DNA of 64,000 nt, from positions 372,001 to 436,000 of the forward strand of contig NZ_JBIWER010000003.1 in the NCBI RefSeq assembly GCF_044762655.1, read 5' to 3'. Both the position numbers and the translations under genes were made by a program. The stretch is from Psychrobacillus sp044762655 (lineage in GTDB: Bacteria; Bacillota; Bacilli; Bacillales_A; Planococcaceae). Position 1 is the first letter of the stretch. Each line of letters starts with the position of its first letter. A model generated the notes under the pieces. The model saw nothing but the letters and a program-made list of their open reading frames with translations, did not search any database and had not been told where the DNA came from. Positions 42,125-49,783 of the stretch are shown piece after piece.

Positions 42125-43967
42125 TATAAACGCAAAGTTGATTTTTACCATTGTTTTTTGCTTTATACAATACAGTATCTGCGTTGTGGAAAAGGTTATT
42201 AAAACTTAAATTATCATTTCGTTGCCAGTTCGAAATACCAATTGATACTGTTACGGAAGGTTTGGTATTTTGGGGAATGGCCATTAATAACTGTTTACCC
42301 ATTTCTATGCCTTGTTCCAATGACATATGTGAAAAGTATAAAGCTAGCTCTTCTCCACCCCACCTCGCACTAATTCCTTTATTTTCAATCATTCCTTGTA
42401 TAACTCTTGCTATTTGTATTAAAATTTCGTCTCCTTTTTGATGACCATGGGTATCATTAATACGTTTAAAATTATCAATATCAAGAAGTATAAAGACACC
42501 TTCGTCATCTGTCTCCATCGCTTTTTCAACAAACCTATCTAAATAATTCCGTGCAAAAAGATTTGTTAAGTGATCTCGATCTACCATTTTTTGAAGCTTA
42601 TCTCTTAAAGTTGAGTTGCTAATAGCTAATGAAGAATGCTGTATCAAGGACTGCATAAGTTTGTAATTGTCAAAAGAGAAAAAATAGGGTTCCTTATGCA
42701 TAATAATACTAAATCCAGTAATATTGCTCTGTTCTTTTAATGGGATAGCCACTAACGAACGGTATTCGTATTTCAAATCGTTTAATCGATTGAAATCGGC
42801 AATAAATAAAGAATCCTTCTCCGTTTTAAAATGGTTTGTAACATATTGAATATATAATTGCCCATCCATCGTATGGAATAAATCTGTACTCGCAGGGGAA
42901 ATTTTATATTCATCCTTTTCTATAAAAACAAAGCCAACATGTTCGGGTTGGAAAAACCTCATTAGCTGGTCTCGTAAAAAGTTAACCATCTCGTCCAAGG
43001 ACAAATTCATATTTAACTTATGCGACGTTTCGTTGATCAATTGTAAATCAGAAACCAGTCGATGCGATTGAATATATAACTTAGCATTTTCTAACGCATT
43101 GCCAGCTGCTGCAGCGAGCAAAGTGGCAAAATCTTTTTGCCTAATCGAAAATAAATAATCTAGTGGTGCAGAAATTTGTAAAATACCGTAAATCCCTTGT
43201 TTACCTACGATTGGAATATTCAGCAAGCGAACCCCTAAGTCCTGTGCTAATTCTGTTGTTAATTCACCTGAAACATATGCCTCAACTGTGGCATTTCTTT
43301 CCGTTGTATAATCGAATAATTTATATGGAACAGATGTTTTACGATCCTGGTCATTTGAAAGGATAAGTATAGACTTGAATTTAGGAAAAGCTATTTGGAT
43401 CGAGTGTAATGTTCCTTCTAAAATTTGACCAATATCTAATGTCGAATTAAACATTTTCGTTACATTAAACAAATTTCGATATTGGTTCTCCTGCTGAGTT
43501 AAATAAACGGACTTCCTAATCGTTTTTACTAATTTAGTAATTGTTTTCAAAAATTCGTTTAGTTGAGGTGTTTGTGAAAATTCTTGCCATTTTTCTGTGG
43601 ATTCTATTATTATTAAACCTAATGGCTGTAGTTCTGCTTCTCTTAATAATAAAGCCACGTCTAGGCCGGAAGAGTCCCTTAATTGAAGAGTTTGTACATC
43701 GACATAATCCTTGTCATAGAAAAACTTTTCAATCTCTGACCATTTGACAGCATTCAGTTTTTTTGTAAATGAATGATTCCAAGAAAGTTGTAAAAAAGTA
43801 TCAGAATCGTATATAAAATACTTTGCTTTTTGTATGTCAAAAAAATCATATAAAATTGTTTGTAATTCTTCAAACCAATTAATACTTGATTCATGTGTAA
43901 ACAAGCTTTCGTTCCAAATATCTAGAATTCCACTTTTAAGACGGATCATCTTCTCTTCGCTATCCAT
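42105..43967 (-). CDS. GAF-GGDEF domain protein (YtrP-like)
   Basis: A 620-residue cytosolic protein: a divergent N-terminal GAF-like region (about 1-140), a GAF domain about 155-300, a second about 305-455, and a C-terminal GGDEF domain (about 460-615). The catalytic signature at 537-541 is GGEEL, an accepted active variant of GGDEF, in RWGGEELALYF; DIDNFKRINDTHGHQKGDE is the substrate half. No RxxD inhibitory site is visible five residues upstream. B. subtilis ytrP occupies the same place next to rpsD, and YtrP there is a predicted diguanylate cyclase. Cyclic di-GMP synthesis is plausible. The ATG follows AGAGGTG. Confidence 0.88.
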   Translation of the reverse strand: MDSEEKMIRLKSGILDIWNESLFTHESSINWFEELQTILYDFFDIQKAKYFIYDSDTFLQLSWNHSFTKKLNAVKWSEIEKFFYDKDYVDVQTLQLRDSSGLDVALLLREAELQPLGLIIIESTEKWQEFSQTPQLNEFLKTITKLVKTIRKSVYLTQQENQYRNLFNVTKMFNSTLDIGQILEGTLHSIQIAFPKFKSILILSNDQDRKTSVPYKLFDYTTERNATVEAYVSGELTTELAQDLGVRLLNIPIVGKQGIYGILQISAPLDYLFSIRQKDFATLLAAAAGNALENAKLYIQSHRLVSDLQLINETSHKLNMNLSLDEMVNFLRDQLMRFFQPEHVGFVFIEKDEYKISPASTDLFHTMDGQLYIQYVTNHFKTEKDSLFIADFNRLNDLKYEYRSLVAIPLKEQSNITGFSIIMHKEPYFFSFDNYKLMQSLIQHSSLAISNSTLRDKLQKMVDRDHLTNLFARNYLDRFVEKAMETDDEGVFILLDIDNFKRINDTHGHQKGDEILIQIARVIQGMIENKGISARWGGEELALYFSHMSLEQGIEMGKQLLMAIPQNTKPSVTVSIGISNWQRNDNLSFNNLFHNADTVLYKAKNNGKNQLCVYKASHSC

Positions 43968-44108
43968 TACTTCACCTCTTTAGGTTTCCAAGAGTATCTA
44001 TGATACTTTTATCACATTTACGTATAATTCAATATAACTATATTTTATCCTATTTATATATTCTCTGTCTATTGCATTTTTTACAATTTTTTTGAAGTAG
44101 AATATAAT

Positions 44109-44137
44109 TTGACTTTTAATATATATAGAGATACAAT
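44109..44137 (+). promoter_or_regulatory. Strong SigA-type promoter of rpsD
   Basis: TTGACT (44109-44114) and TACAAT (44132-44137) with a 17-base spacer. It predicts a transcript start near 44144 and a leader of about 185 bases before rpsD. Confidence 0.75.
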
Positions 44138-44149
44138 GGACTTTGTGTA

Positions 44150-44330
44150 AAATAAATGCAGCAGTTGTATGGCCTAGATTGCTCATTTTGTTCCTCTATA
44201 CTATAGATGGTGTATCCCGTAACCCTTGGCTGCTAGGGCGATGATACATGAAAACAAAATGTCTGCTAGTCTGAATACATCTGGTCTTATTTTACAACAA
44301 AATAAAACCAACATAGAGGAGGAGACATAC
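44150..44330 (+). ncRNA. Probable S4 autoregulatory leader of rpsD
   Basis: The long 5' leader contains short pairable segments: CCCTTGGCTGCTAGGG (44223-44238 region) and a hairpin GGTCTTATTTT / AAAATAAAACC right before the ribosome site. In Bacillus, ribosomal protein S4 represses its own mRNA through such a leader. Assignment rests on position, length and structure, not on a covariance search. Confidence 0.5.
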
Positions 44331-44933
44331 ATGTCTCGTTATACAGGTCCATCATGGAAATTATCACGTCGCCTTGGTATTTCACTAAGCGGTACTGGTA
44401 AAGAATTAGAAAAACGCCCTTACGCACCAGGACAACACGGTCCTAACCAACGTAAAAAATTAACTGAGTACGGTCTTCAATTACAAGAAAAACAAAAACT
44501 TCGTCACACTTATGGTGTAAACGAACGTCAATTCCGTACATTGTTTGACAAAGCAGGTAAAATGCAAGGTAAACATGGTGAAAACTTCATGATTCTTCTT
44601 GAAACTCGCCTTGATAACATCGTATACCGTTTAGGTCTTGCTCGTACACGTCGTGGAGCACGTCAATTAGTAAACCACGGTCACGTATTAGTTGATGGTA
44701 AACGTGTGGATATCCCTTCATACCGTTTAAAAGCAGGTCAAGAAATTTCTCTTCGTGAAAAATCTCAAAACCTTGATGTAGTAAACGAATCTATCGAAGT
44801 TAATAACTTCGTACCAGAATACTTAACTTTTGACGCAGACAACAAAGTAGGTACTTTCGTTCGTAATCCAGAACGTGGAGAACTATCTGCTGAAATCAAT
44901 GAAGCTCTAATCGTTGAGTTCTACTCTCGTTAA
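44331..44933 (+). CDS. rpsD: 30S ribosomal protein S4
   Basis: A 200-residue primary 16S rRNA-binding protein. The start is the ATG at 44331, preceded by GAGGAGGAG; the open frame upstream is leader RNA. MSRYTGPSWKLSRRLGISLSG lacks the zinc-binding cysteines found in some S4 forms. The S4 RNA-binding domain (LDNIVYRLGLARTRRGARQLVNHGHVLVDGKRVDIPSYRL) is complete. Codon use is strongly biased, as expected for a highly expressed gene. In B. subtilis rpsD and tyrS are close neighbours; here 6.3 kb of accessory DNA follows. Confidence 0.98.
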   Translation: MSRYTGPSWKLSRRLGISLSGTGKELEKRPYAPGQHGPNQRKKLTEYGLQLQEKQKLRHTYGVNERQFRTLFDKAGKMQGKHGENFMILLETRLDNIVYRLGLARTRRGARQLVNHGHVLVDGKRVDIPSYRLKAGQEISLREKSQNLDVVNESIEVNNFVPEYLTFDADNKVGTFVRNPERGELSAEINEALIVEFYSR

Positions 44934-44957
44934 TTTTATTGCTCTGCAAAGAGTAAT

Positions 44958-45010
44958 ATTAAATGCCTTCGAAACCTTTGTTTATCAAGGTTTTGGGGGC
45001 TTTTTTATTT
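44958..45010 (+). terminator. Rho-independent terminator of rpsD
   Basis: GCCTTCGAAACCTT pairs with AAGGTTTTGGGGGC, followed by TTTTTTATTTTTT. Confidence 0.88.
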
Positions 45011-45132
45011 TTTCGACATTGCAGAGTAAAGCTTTAAATAGCAGGTTGTTGGGGCTAATAAATATTATTTATGGTGGCGTATGTACAGGAATAGTTAAGT
45101 ATAAATATATGCCTATAATCGATCAAATTGTG

Positions 45133-45258
45133 CTATAAACAGAAAGCTGTTGTAAATAATGAAATGTCTGATAATGAACAAACCACCTTCACCTTTCGTT
45201 TACCGATTTCCCCATTGTTTTTTGTGTAAATCATTTCGACTACTTGATTGTTTTGCAT
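45133..45258 (-). pseudogene. Truncated WYL-like small protein fragment
   Basis: The frame reads MQNNQVVEMIYTKNNGEIG then KRKVKVV, and stops after FCL. This resembles the start of small WYL-domain-like proteins of Bacilli (VEMIY....G.I.KR.VK......FCLR). After the TAG, the next residues RHIFILNY faintly continue the pattern. A strong GGAGGGG lies upstream but no start codon in this frame fits it. It is most likely the decayed relic of a 60-70 residue gene. A real short peptide cannot be excluded. Confidence 0.4.
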
Positions 45259-45351
45259 GGATTCATAATATTTATACGCACAAATGTCCCCTCCTTTTCT
45301 TTTTAGAATACGAACATTCGTTTGATTTTTTAGCAAATAAATTTTGGACAA

Positions 45352-45387
45352 ATAAAAAAGCGACCAACTCATAATCGAGAAGGTCGC
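45352..45387 (-). terminator. Terminator of the WGxxGxxG peptide gene
   Basis: GCGACC / GGTCGC stem with a 16-base loop, then TTTTTTATTT on the minus strand. Confidence 0.7.
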
Positions 45388-45410
45388 ATTTCTTAATTAA
45401 TTATTTTCCT

Positions 45411-45641
45411 TTATCGATCTCGTCGTACTTCTTTTTTACGTAAGCCCAACAAACCAATTAACCCTAGTAATCCAATCCATCCCCAGTCCATGTCATCGTC
45501 ATCATCGTCATCGTCTGAATTATTAGCAACATCTGTAGTAACAGGATTGTTGTTGGTATTGGTATTGGGGGTAGCATAGGTAGAATCAGTAAACGAAAAT
45601 GCAATCAAAAATGCAAGAAAAAGCCCAATTATTTTCTTCAT
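45411..45641 (-). CDS. Secreted WGxxGxxG-type small protein with acidic run
   Basis: A 76-residue protein with a signal peptide (KKIIGLFLAFLIAFSFTDSTYA), an Asn/Thr-rich linker, a run of eight aspartates, then DWGWIGLLGLIGLLGLRKKE. This C-terminal tail (Trp-Gly, glycine-leucine repeats, then basic residues) is that of the WGxxGxxG family, a sorting-signal-like membrane anchor. AAGGAGG precedes the ATG. It is single, with its own terminator, and is the first intact gene of the rpsD-tyrS island. Its role is unknown; the acidic run may bind cations. Confidence 0.8.
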   Translation of the reverse strand: MKKIIGLFLAFLIAFSFTDSTYATPNTNTNNNPVTTDVANNSDDDDDDDDMDWGWIGLLGLIGLLGLRKKEVRRDR

Positions 45642-46020
45642 ATAGTTATTTCCTCCTTTGAATTATTACATTCAGATTATTGTCATAATCTTGTGAAAGT
45701 ATACATTGTGGAAATTTTAAATAATCAAAATAAAAAGCCAATCAACAATTGAGTGAGTGGGGCTTATTTTCACTTACTATTTAGTCGTTCTAACATGGCT
45801 TTAGATGGAATTTCATATTGCCGCAATCACTCAACAACGTATATAGGAAGTTATACCACTGTAAATCTCTCGATTATAAAGAGTTTTACATTTTTACTGT
45901 TCATATATTTATATGGAATAATAATAAAAAGTGGTCGCAATTACTCTATTTTTTTATGTAAACATTCATAATATTTTTTGAAATTTGAATCCCAAAAAAG
46001 TAAAATCTTGTTATTTTTCT
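45642..46020. other. Gene-free spacer
   Basis: AT-rich sequence without a credible gene. The minus strand at 45770-45815 reads LRQYEIPSKAMLERLNSK before a stop, which may be a further gene scrap but is too short to assign. Confidence 0.5.
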
Positions 46021-46382
46021 TTACCACAACAGGTTGTAAAAAAATTCTCCATTACCGCTATACAGATAAGCGCAGCGGAGGGCATATGAATTCACACCGC
46101 TAAAATAAGTATGCTTAACCTCTTCAAAATCTTCTGGAGAAAACCGATTAACAAATTCTACTTACCTGTCTTTTTGAGGATCAAAATTCTTACGTACCTT
46201 GAAAGTAATGCAGTATCTTTCAACAAATGAATCGAACCACTTTATATAATTAGTTCCACCAGACTTCCGCTTTAAATTAATTCAAATATCTGGTAAAGCA
46301 CATGCAGTTATGAGTACCAAATGGCAGTTTTCATTTTTTATTCCTAGAGTCAACGCGTCTTTATATGGTTGTATAAAGTTTT
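46021..46382 (-). pseudogene. Decayed conserved hypothetical gene with in-frame stops
   Basis: On the minus strand one reading frame runs NFIQPYKDALTLGIKNENCH - LVLITACALPDI - stop - INLKRKSGGTNYIKWFDSFV - ERYCITFKVRKNFDPQKDR - stop - VEFVNRFSPEDFEEV - YFSGVNSYALRCAYLYSGNG and ends at 46021. Two stop codons interrupt an otherwise continuous protein of about 120 residues. The segments ACALPDI, KYIKWFD and SYALRCAYLxxG resemble a small conserved hypothetical family of Firmicutes and other bacteria; that recollection was not checked by a search. No start codon survives. It follows another broken gene directly. Confidence 0.7.
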
Positions 46383-46397
46383 ATAAATCCACTGTCA

Positions 46398-46778
46398 TCA
46401 ACTGAAGGATCCTTTTTTCTGGATCACTCCAACTAACGTCGATATACAGACTACTAAATTCAAAATTCCAGCAATAATAGGCATGTATCCAAAATAGTCT
46501 AAATCCTGAATCGTTAAAAAGTTATGATTCCAAAAAACATTAAGTACACTGCTGTAATTATAAACATTACCACAATGCGTCCTTTAGGAACTATGATGAT
46601 TCCGATACTTAATCCTACCCAAAGTCCAAAAAGGTCTCTGGTCATCATACCGATATATGGTCCCATTGGAAAACCAAGATACAAAAAATGTTGTAATAAA
46701 ATAAACGCCACGTATGTCAATATTCCAATTGGGATAAAAAGTATCTATCTCAATTTTGGATTTTTTTCTACCGTATTC
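46398..46778 (-). pseudogene. Frameshifted small membrane protein gene
   Basis: Two hydrophobic reading-frame pieces on the minus strand join across a frameshift. The first (46514-46744) reads ILFIPIGILTYVAFILLQHF ... IITAVYLMFFGIITF. The second (46398-46515) reads FLTIQDLDYFGYMPIIAGIL - NLVVCISTLVGVIQKKGSFS. The change of frame falls at the T5 run near 46515-46520. Upstream, KNPKLR is separated from the first piece by a TAG, and a good GGAGG plus ATG (about 46776) is in yet another frame. At least three lesions are needed to rebuild a protein of about 120 residues with four helices. The family is not recognised. Confidence 0.65.
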
Positions 46779-46854
46779 TAAACATTTCCTCCTAAGACTA
46801 AGCCTATTTCCAACTTATCTACATAATTGCATTAATAAAGCATATAACAAAATT

Positions 46855-47958
46855 TCATTTTACTTTTAGGTTACTGCTAATATCTGACCATCCCGTTACC
46901 ACACCATCCTCAAAAGTAACAATAGAATAATCATACCCCCAAAAGCTACCTATGATAGAGTCAGGAGTTCCCATTACATCAACAACATCTTGAATAGAAC
47001 TACCTATTGTAAATGAACTTATACCTGGATTTTTCTTCTGAACAAAGATTTTAAGGTTTTCACTAATATCTGACCATCCCGTTACCACACCATCTTCAAA
47101 AGTAACACTAGAATAATCATACCCCCAAAAACTACCTATGATAGAGTCAGGAGTTCCCATTATTTGTTTTACCTGATCTTGTGAAGACCCTAAAGTGAAA
47201 AATTCTTCATTTGATGTAACAACGGGGCTAATATCCTCCGTTATATTAGTGCTACTATTAGTCGTACTTTCGGCTAATGGTAAAGTGTCAATCTTCATCT
47301 CCAATTCCTCGATATAGTTAATTTGTTCATTGTATTCTTTAGATATGGTTGACAATCGTTCTTCTAAAATAGAATTATCACTTATTAACTCATCATATTC
47401 TTCTTGTGAAAAAAGAATAGCTTCTTGTTGTTCTATTGGCTCAACATTTATATTAGCGGATATAACTGCATCACTTTGAAAAGTATCAAGAATTATAATT
47501 ATTAGAATAAAGTTTAATATGAATGAGAGTACAGCGAAAGCTCGCCAATTTTTAAATCGTTTAGTAGAATATGTTGTTGAATTAGGGTTATTTTCATTGC
47601 TACTTGAATTTGTTTGGTTATAGCTCATATTTGTTTCTTCTGCTCGTTTACTATTATCAGTACTTTCTTTGTGCTCTTTATAGTTATTTGTACTACTTTC
47701 AGAGCTTTGCTTAAAACCTTTAGTTCGTTCGCTTTCTGCTTGTTTGTTGTAGGCATCAAAAATATTATCGTAATTGATTCTATCGAACTCATTATTTAAA
47801 GTATCAAACGCTTCTTTCAAAAGTAAAAATTTCTCGCTACTTCCACCTGAATCTGGATGGTATTCTTTAGCTTTTTTTCTATATGCTTTTTTAATTTCTT
47901 CATTAGATGCATTTTTTGATATTCCAATTATGTTGTAGTAATCAACAAATTCTTCCAT
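46855..47958 (-). CDS. Membrane-anchored J-domain protein with two BamE-like repeats
   Basis: A 367-residue protein with four parts. Residues 6-60 are a J domain (YYNIIGISKNASNEEIKKAY, HPD at 34-36) that should stimulate an Hsp70. Residues 61-135 are a polar Ser/Asn linker. Residues 139-160 form one transmembrane helix. Outside comes a short coiled coil (185-226), then two near-identical repeats at 253-304 and 316-366 with the shape FTLGSSQDQVKQIMGTPDSI ... VTFEDGVVTGWSD, spaced 62 residues. The repeats resemble the small BamE/SmpA-type fold (G-x-S...V...MG.PD). The predicted topology is J domain inside, repeats outside. No relative with a known role comes to mind. It is the largest intact gene of the rpsD-tyrS island. 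Confidence 0.75.
   Translation of the reverse strand: MEEFVDYYNIIGISKNASNEEIKKAYRKKAKEYHPDSGGSSEKFLLLKEAFDTLNNEFDRINYDNIFDAYNKQAESERTKGFKQSSESSTNNYKEHKESTDNSKRAEETNMSYNQTNSSSNENNPNSTTYSTKRFKNWRAFAVLSFILNFILIIIILDTFQSDAVISANINVEPIEQQEAILFSQEEYDELISDNSILEERLSTISKEYNEQINYIEELEMKIDTLPLAESTTNSSTNITEDISPVVTSNEEFFTLGSSQDQVKQIMGTPDSIIGSFWGYDYSSVTFEDGVVTGWSDISENLKIFVQKKNPGISSFTIGSSIQDVVDVMGTPDSIIGSFWGYDYSIVTFEDGVVTGWSDISSNLKVK
46870..47165. repeat. Intragenic tandem duplication in the J-domain gene
   Basis: Two copies about 186 bases apart share a nearly identical stretch of about 100 bases: CTAATATCTGACCATCCCG, ... AATCATACCCCCAAAA, CTACCTATGATAGAGTCAGG, AGTTCCCAT. High DNA identity, including silent positions, points to recent duplication or gene conversion. 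Confidence 0.9.
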
Positions 47959-48361
47959 TCAACCACTCCAAAAGAATTATTTTATTAATAAATTTAATCT
48001 ACATCAAATTGGAAATATGTTCAACACATGCTTTTATGTCATTATGAATCAATTTACTTCTAGTACTAAAGCAACTCGCTATTATGTATTTTTACTGCTT
48101 TTTTATAATCAGCTTCCGACTGCAAGCTGATTTTCTTCCAATTATCAGTATTGGATTAGAGATCAGCGTGAGGAATGGTCTTCATTCCCTCTCGATCACG
48201 TTCAATATTGCGTATAATGTTCTAACAAACTTACCAAGTGCATCTTTTATAGCGTGCACTTATAGGCTAATTTCATATTCATCTAGTAAATTTAAAGCTT
48301 ACCTATCCGGAAAAAACATGGATAAAAGAGCTAAAGTAAGAATAAGCATATAGTTAGAAAG
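47959..48361. other. Gene-free stretch with possible minus-strand gene scrap
   Basis: No intact gene. On the minus strand, about 48070-48230 reads NIERDREGMKTIPHADL - stop - SNTDNWKKISLQSEADYKKA - VKIHNSELL - stop, which looks protein-like, and an adjoining frame gives ALGKFVRTLYAILNVIERE. It may be another decayed gene; no family is recognised. Confidence 0.35.
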
Positions 48362-48930
48362 GTGTGTGTGCATTGTGAAAGATTTATAGAATTCTATAAT
48401 GATTTTTTTACTAAGAAATACATTTATGATGAACTGCTACAAAGAGCTCTGGCAGGTACAAACGAAAGAGGAAAAAAACATCCCCATAAGTTGAGAATTA
48501 AAAATGAAGGATATCCTCGTTTTAGACAATACTTACTTCCATTAGAGAATTAATTTAACAAATGTTCAACATTCGATGAAATAATGAACCTGGTTTATGA
48601 AGAAAGAAGAAGCCCTCTTGGAAGTTGTTTTGGGCCTCTTTCAGTTTATGATAAAGCTTATGCCTTTCTGTTAATAAAAAGTTGTTTCCTAATGTTATTC
48701 ATTTGCATGCAGGTACATATGAAGGAGCAGAAAATTTATTTGCTGAAAATGAGCTCAAACAAATAGTTTGTAATTATCAAGGAAACAAAGAATTTCCTTA
48801 TTAACTTTGGATCAGTTGCCTAAACCATTTAAACAGCTTCAGCCACACCATATCGAAAATTTCTTTTGTATTTACTGAGAAGAATTAAAAGAAATTAAGG
48901 CAAAATCGTTTGATTTGCAGTCATAGCCTA
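48362..48930 (+). pseudogene. Decayed hypothetical gene with several stops and frameshifts
   Basis: Plus-strand pieces can be strung together: CERFIEFYNDFFTKKYIYDE ... EGYPRFRQYLLPLEN - stop; TFDEIMNLVYEERRSPLGSC - FGPLSVYDKAYAF; frameshift; NVIHLHAGTYEGAENLFAEN - ELKQIVCNYQGNKEFPY - stop; LPKPFKQLQPHHIENFFCIY - stop; EELKEIKAKSF. Joined they make a protein of about 180 residues with the flow of a real one, including a conserved-looking GPLSVYD...HLHAGTYEGA section. I do not know its function. The decay is advanced, with at least two stops and one frameshift. Confidence 0.6.
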
Positions 48931-48962
48931 CAAAAAAAATCATTTAATAAGGATGTGCCAAG

Positions 48963-49700
48963 TTGAAGCTATCAAATCGATTAAAGGTTGAGTATGAAGA
49001 AACTGAAATCAGTAGCATTCTTATAAATAATCTTAGTATGTATACCGATCAAACATTTTCACTAAAAAAATGGAGTAATTCAAGTAATATTAATAAGGAA
49101 GCCCTAGAAAGAATTTATAACCTTTTATGCACAATTGATGAATTTAAAATAATTCTGGACAAATATAACGCTGATTTCGAAACAATTACAGATATTTACT
49201 GGCTTGTTATGGCTTCTGGGGCAGGTCAAGAAATAAAAGGTAACTATCTTCCAATTTCTATGTTTTTAAATGAGCATACATTGGAATGGGTTCTTAAAAA
49301 TATTAATTCTGTTACCACCCATGACTTGGCACTTTTTTTAGTAAATTATTTTTCTAAGCATCCTAAAAAAAAATCGAGTTCACCTTTATTAAAAATAGGT
49401 ATAGGTTTAAATATTTCGAATTTAGTCTTTTACTTTGGAGTTATTGTGATACATTTTTATACCGCTTTTCTTTTTCACCAACATTTCGGTTTATGGCAGA
49501 TGTTTGTTGCTTTTTTTCTCCCTATTATTTCAGAGTTATTCCTATTTTTTAACCTAATTATCAAGGATGGCATTTTTAATTTTTATGCAGTATTGTTCTA
49601 TCTTTTAATCGTAAACTTAGTTATTAACAGTTTATTATTAAAAATTTCATTAAAAGCCTCGAGTAATGATAGTTCTTTCCAAAAACAAATTTACAAATAA
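48963..49700 (+). CDS. Unrecognised membrane protein with cytosolic N-terminal domain
   Basis: A 245-residue protein. Residues 1-140 are soluble, with a helical segment and the conserved-looking DIYWLVMASGAGQEIKGNYLP (77-97). Residues 149-171, 178-201 and 204-229 are three transmembrane helices. The C-terminus is short and polar. Proteins with a WL.ASGAGQ..KG.Y.P core of unknown role occur in varied bacteria, but I cannot name a family. The start is a TTG (48963-48965) after AAGGA; the first ATG lies 24 residues in and would lose part of the domain. It stands alone between decayed genes, followed by a long imperfect hairpin (49720-49773) that may act as terminator. Confidence 0.65.
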   Translation: MKLSNRLKVEYEETEISSILINNLSMYTDQTFSLKKWSNSSNINKEALERIYNLLCTIDEFKIILDKYNADFETITDIYWLVMASGAGQEIKGNYLPISMFLNEHTLEWVLKNINSVTTHDLALFLVNYFSKHPKKKSSSPLLKIGIGLNISNLVFYFGVIVIHFYTAFLFHQHFGLWQMFVAFFLPIISELFLFFNLIIKDGIFNFYAVLFYLLIVNLVINSLLLKISLKASSNDSSFQKQIYK

Positions 49701-49719
49701 TTAACGTTTGATACTTGGT

Positions 49720-49773
49720 AAATTAGCTCCACAAATCGCAATATTAAAAGTGTTTGCGGAGCTATTGTTACCA
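49720..49773 (+). terminator. Long imperfect hairpin after the unrecognised membrane gene
   Basis: GGTAAATTAGCTCCACAAA pairs with TTTGCGGAGCTATTGTTACC with few mismatches. No long T run follows, so it may be a weak terminator or a small inverted repeat. Confidence 0.5.
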
Positions 49774-49783
49774 TTTCTCTATA

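Noticed and set aside
45753..45971. Plus-strand 72-codon open frame
   Set aside because: No ribosome site, composition of random AT-rich sequence, and gene-scrap signal on the opposite strand.
48084..48353. Plus-strand 89-codon open frame
   Set aside because: No ribosome site; the minus strand in the same place reads more like decayed protein.
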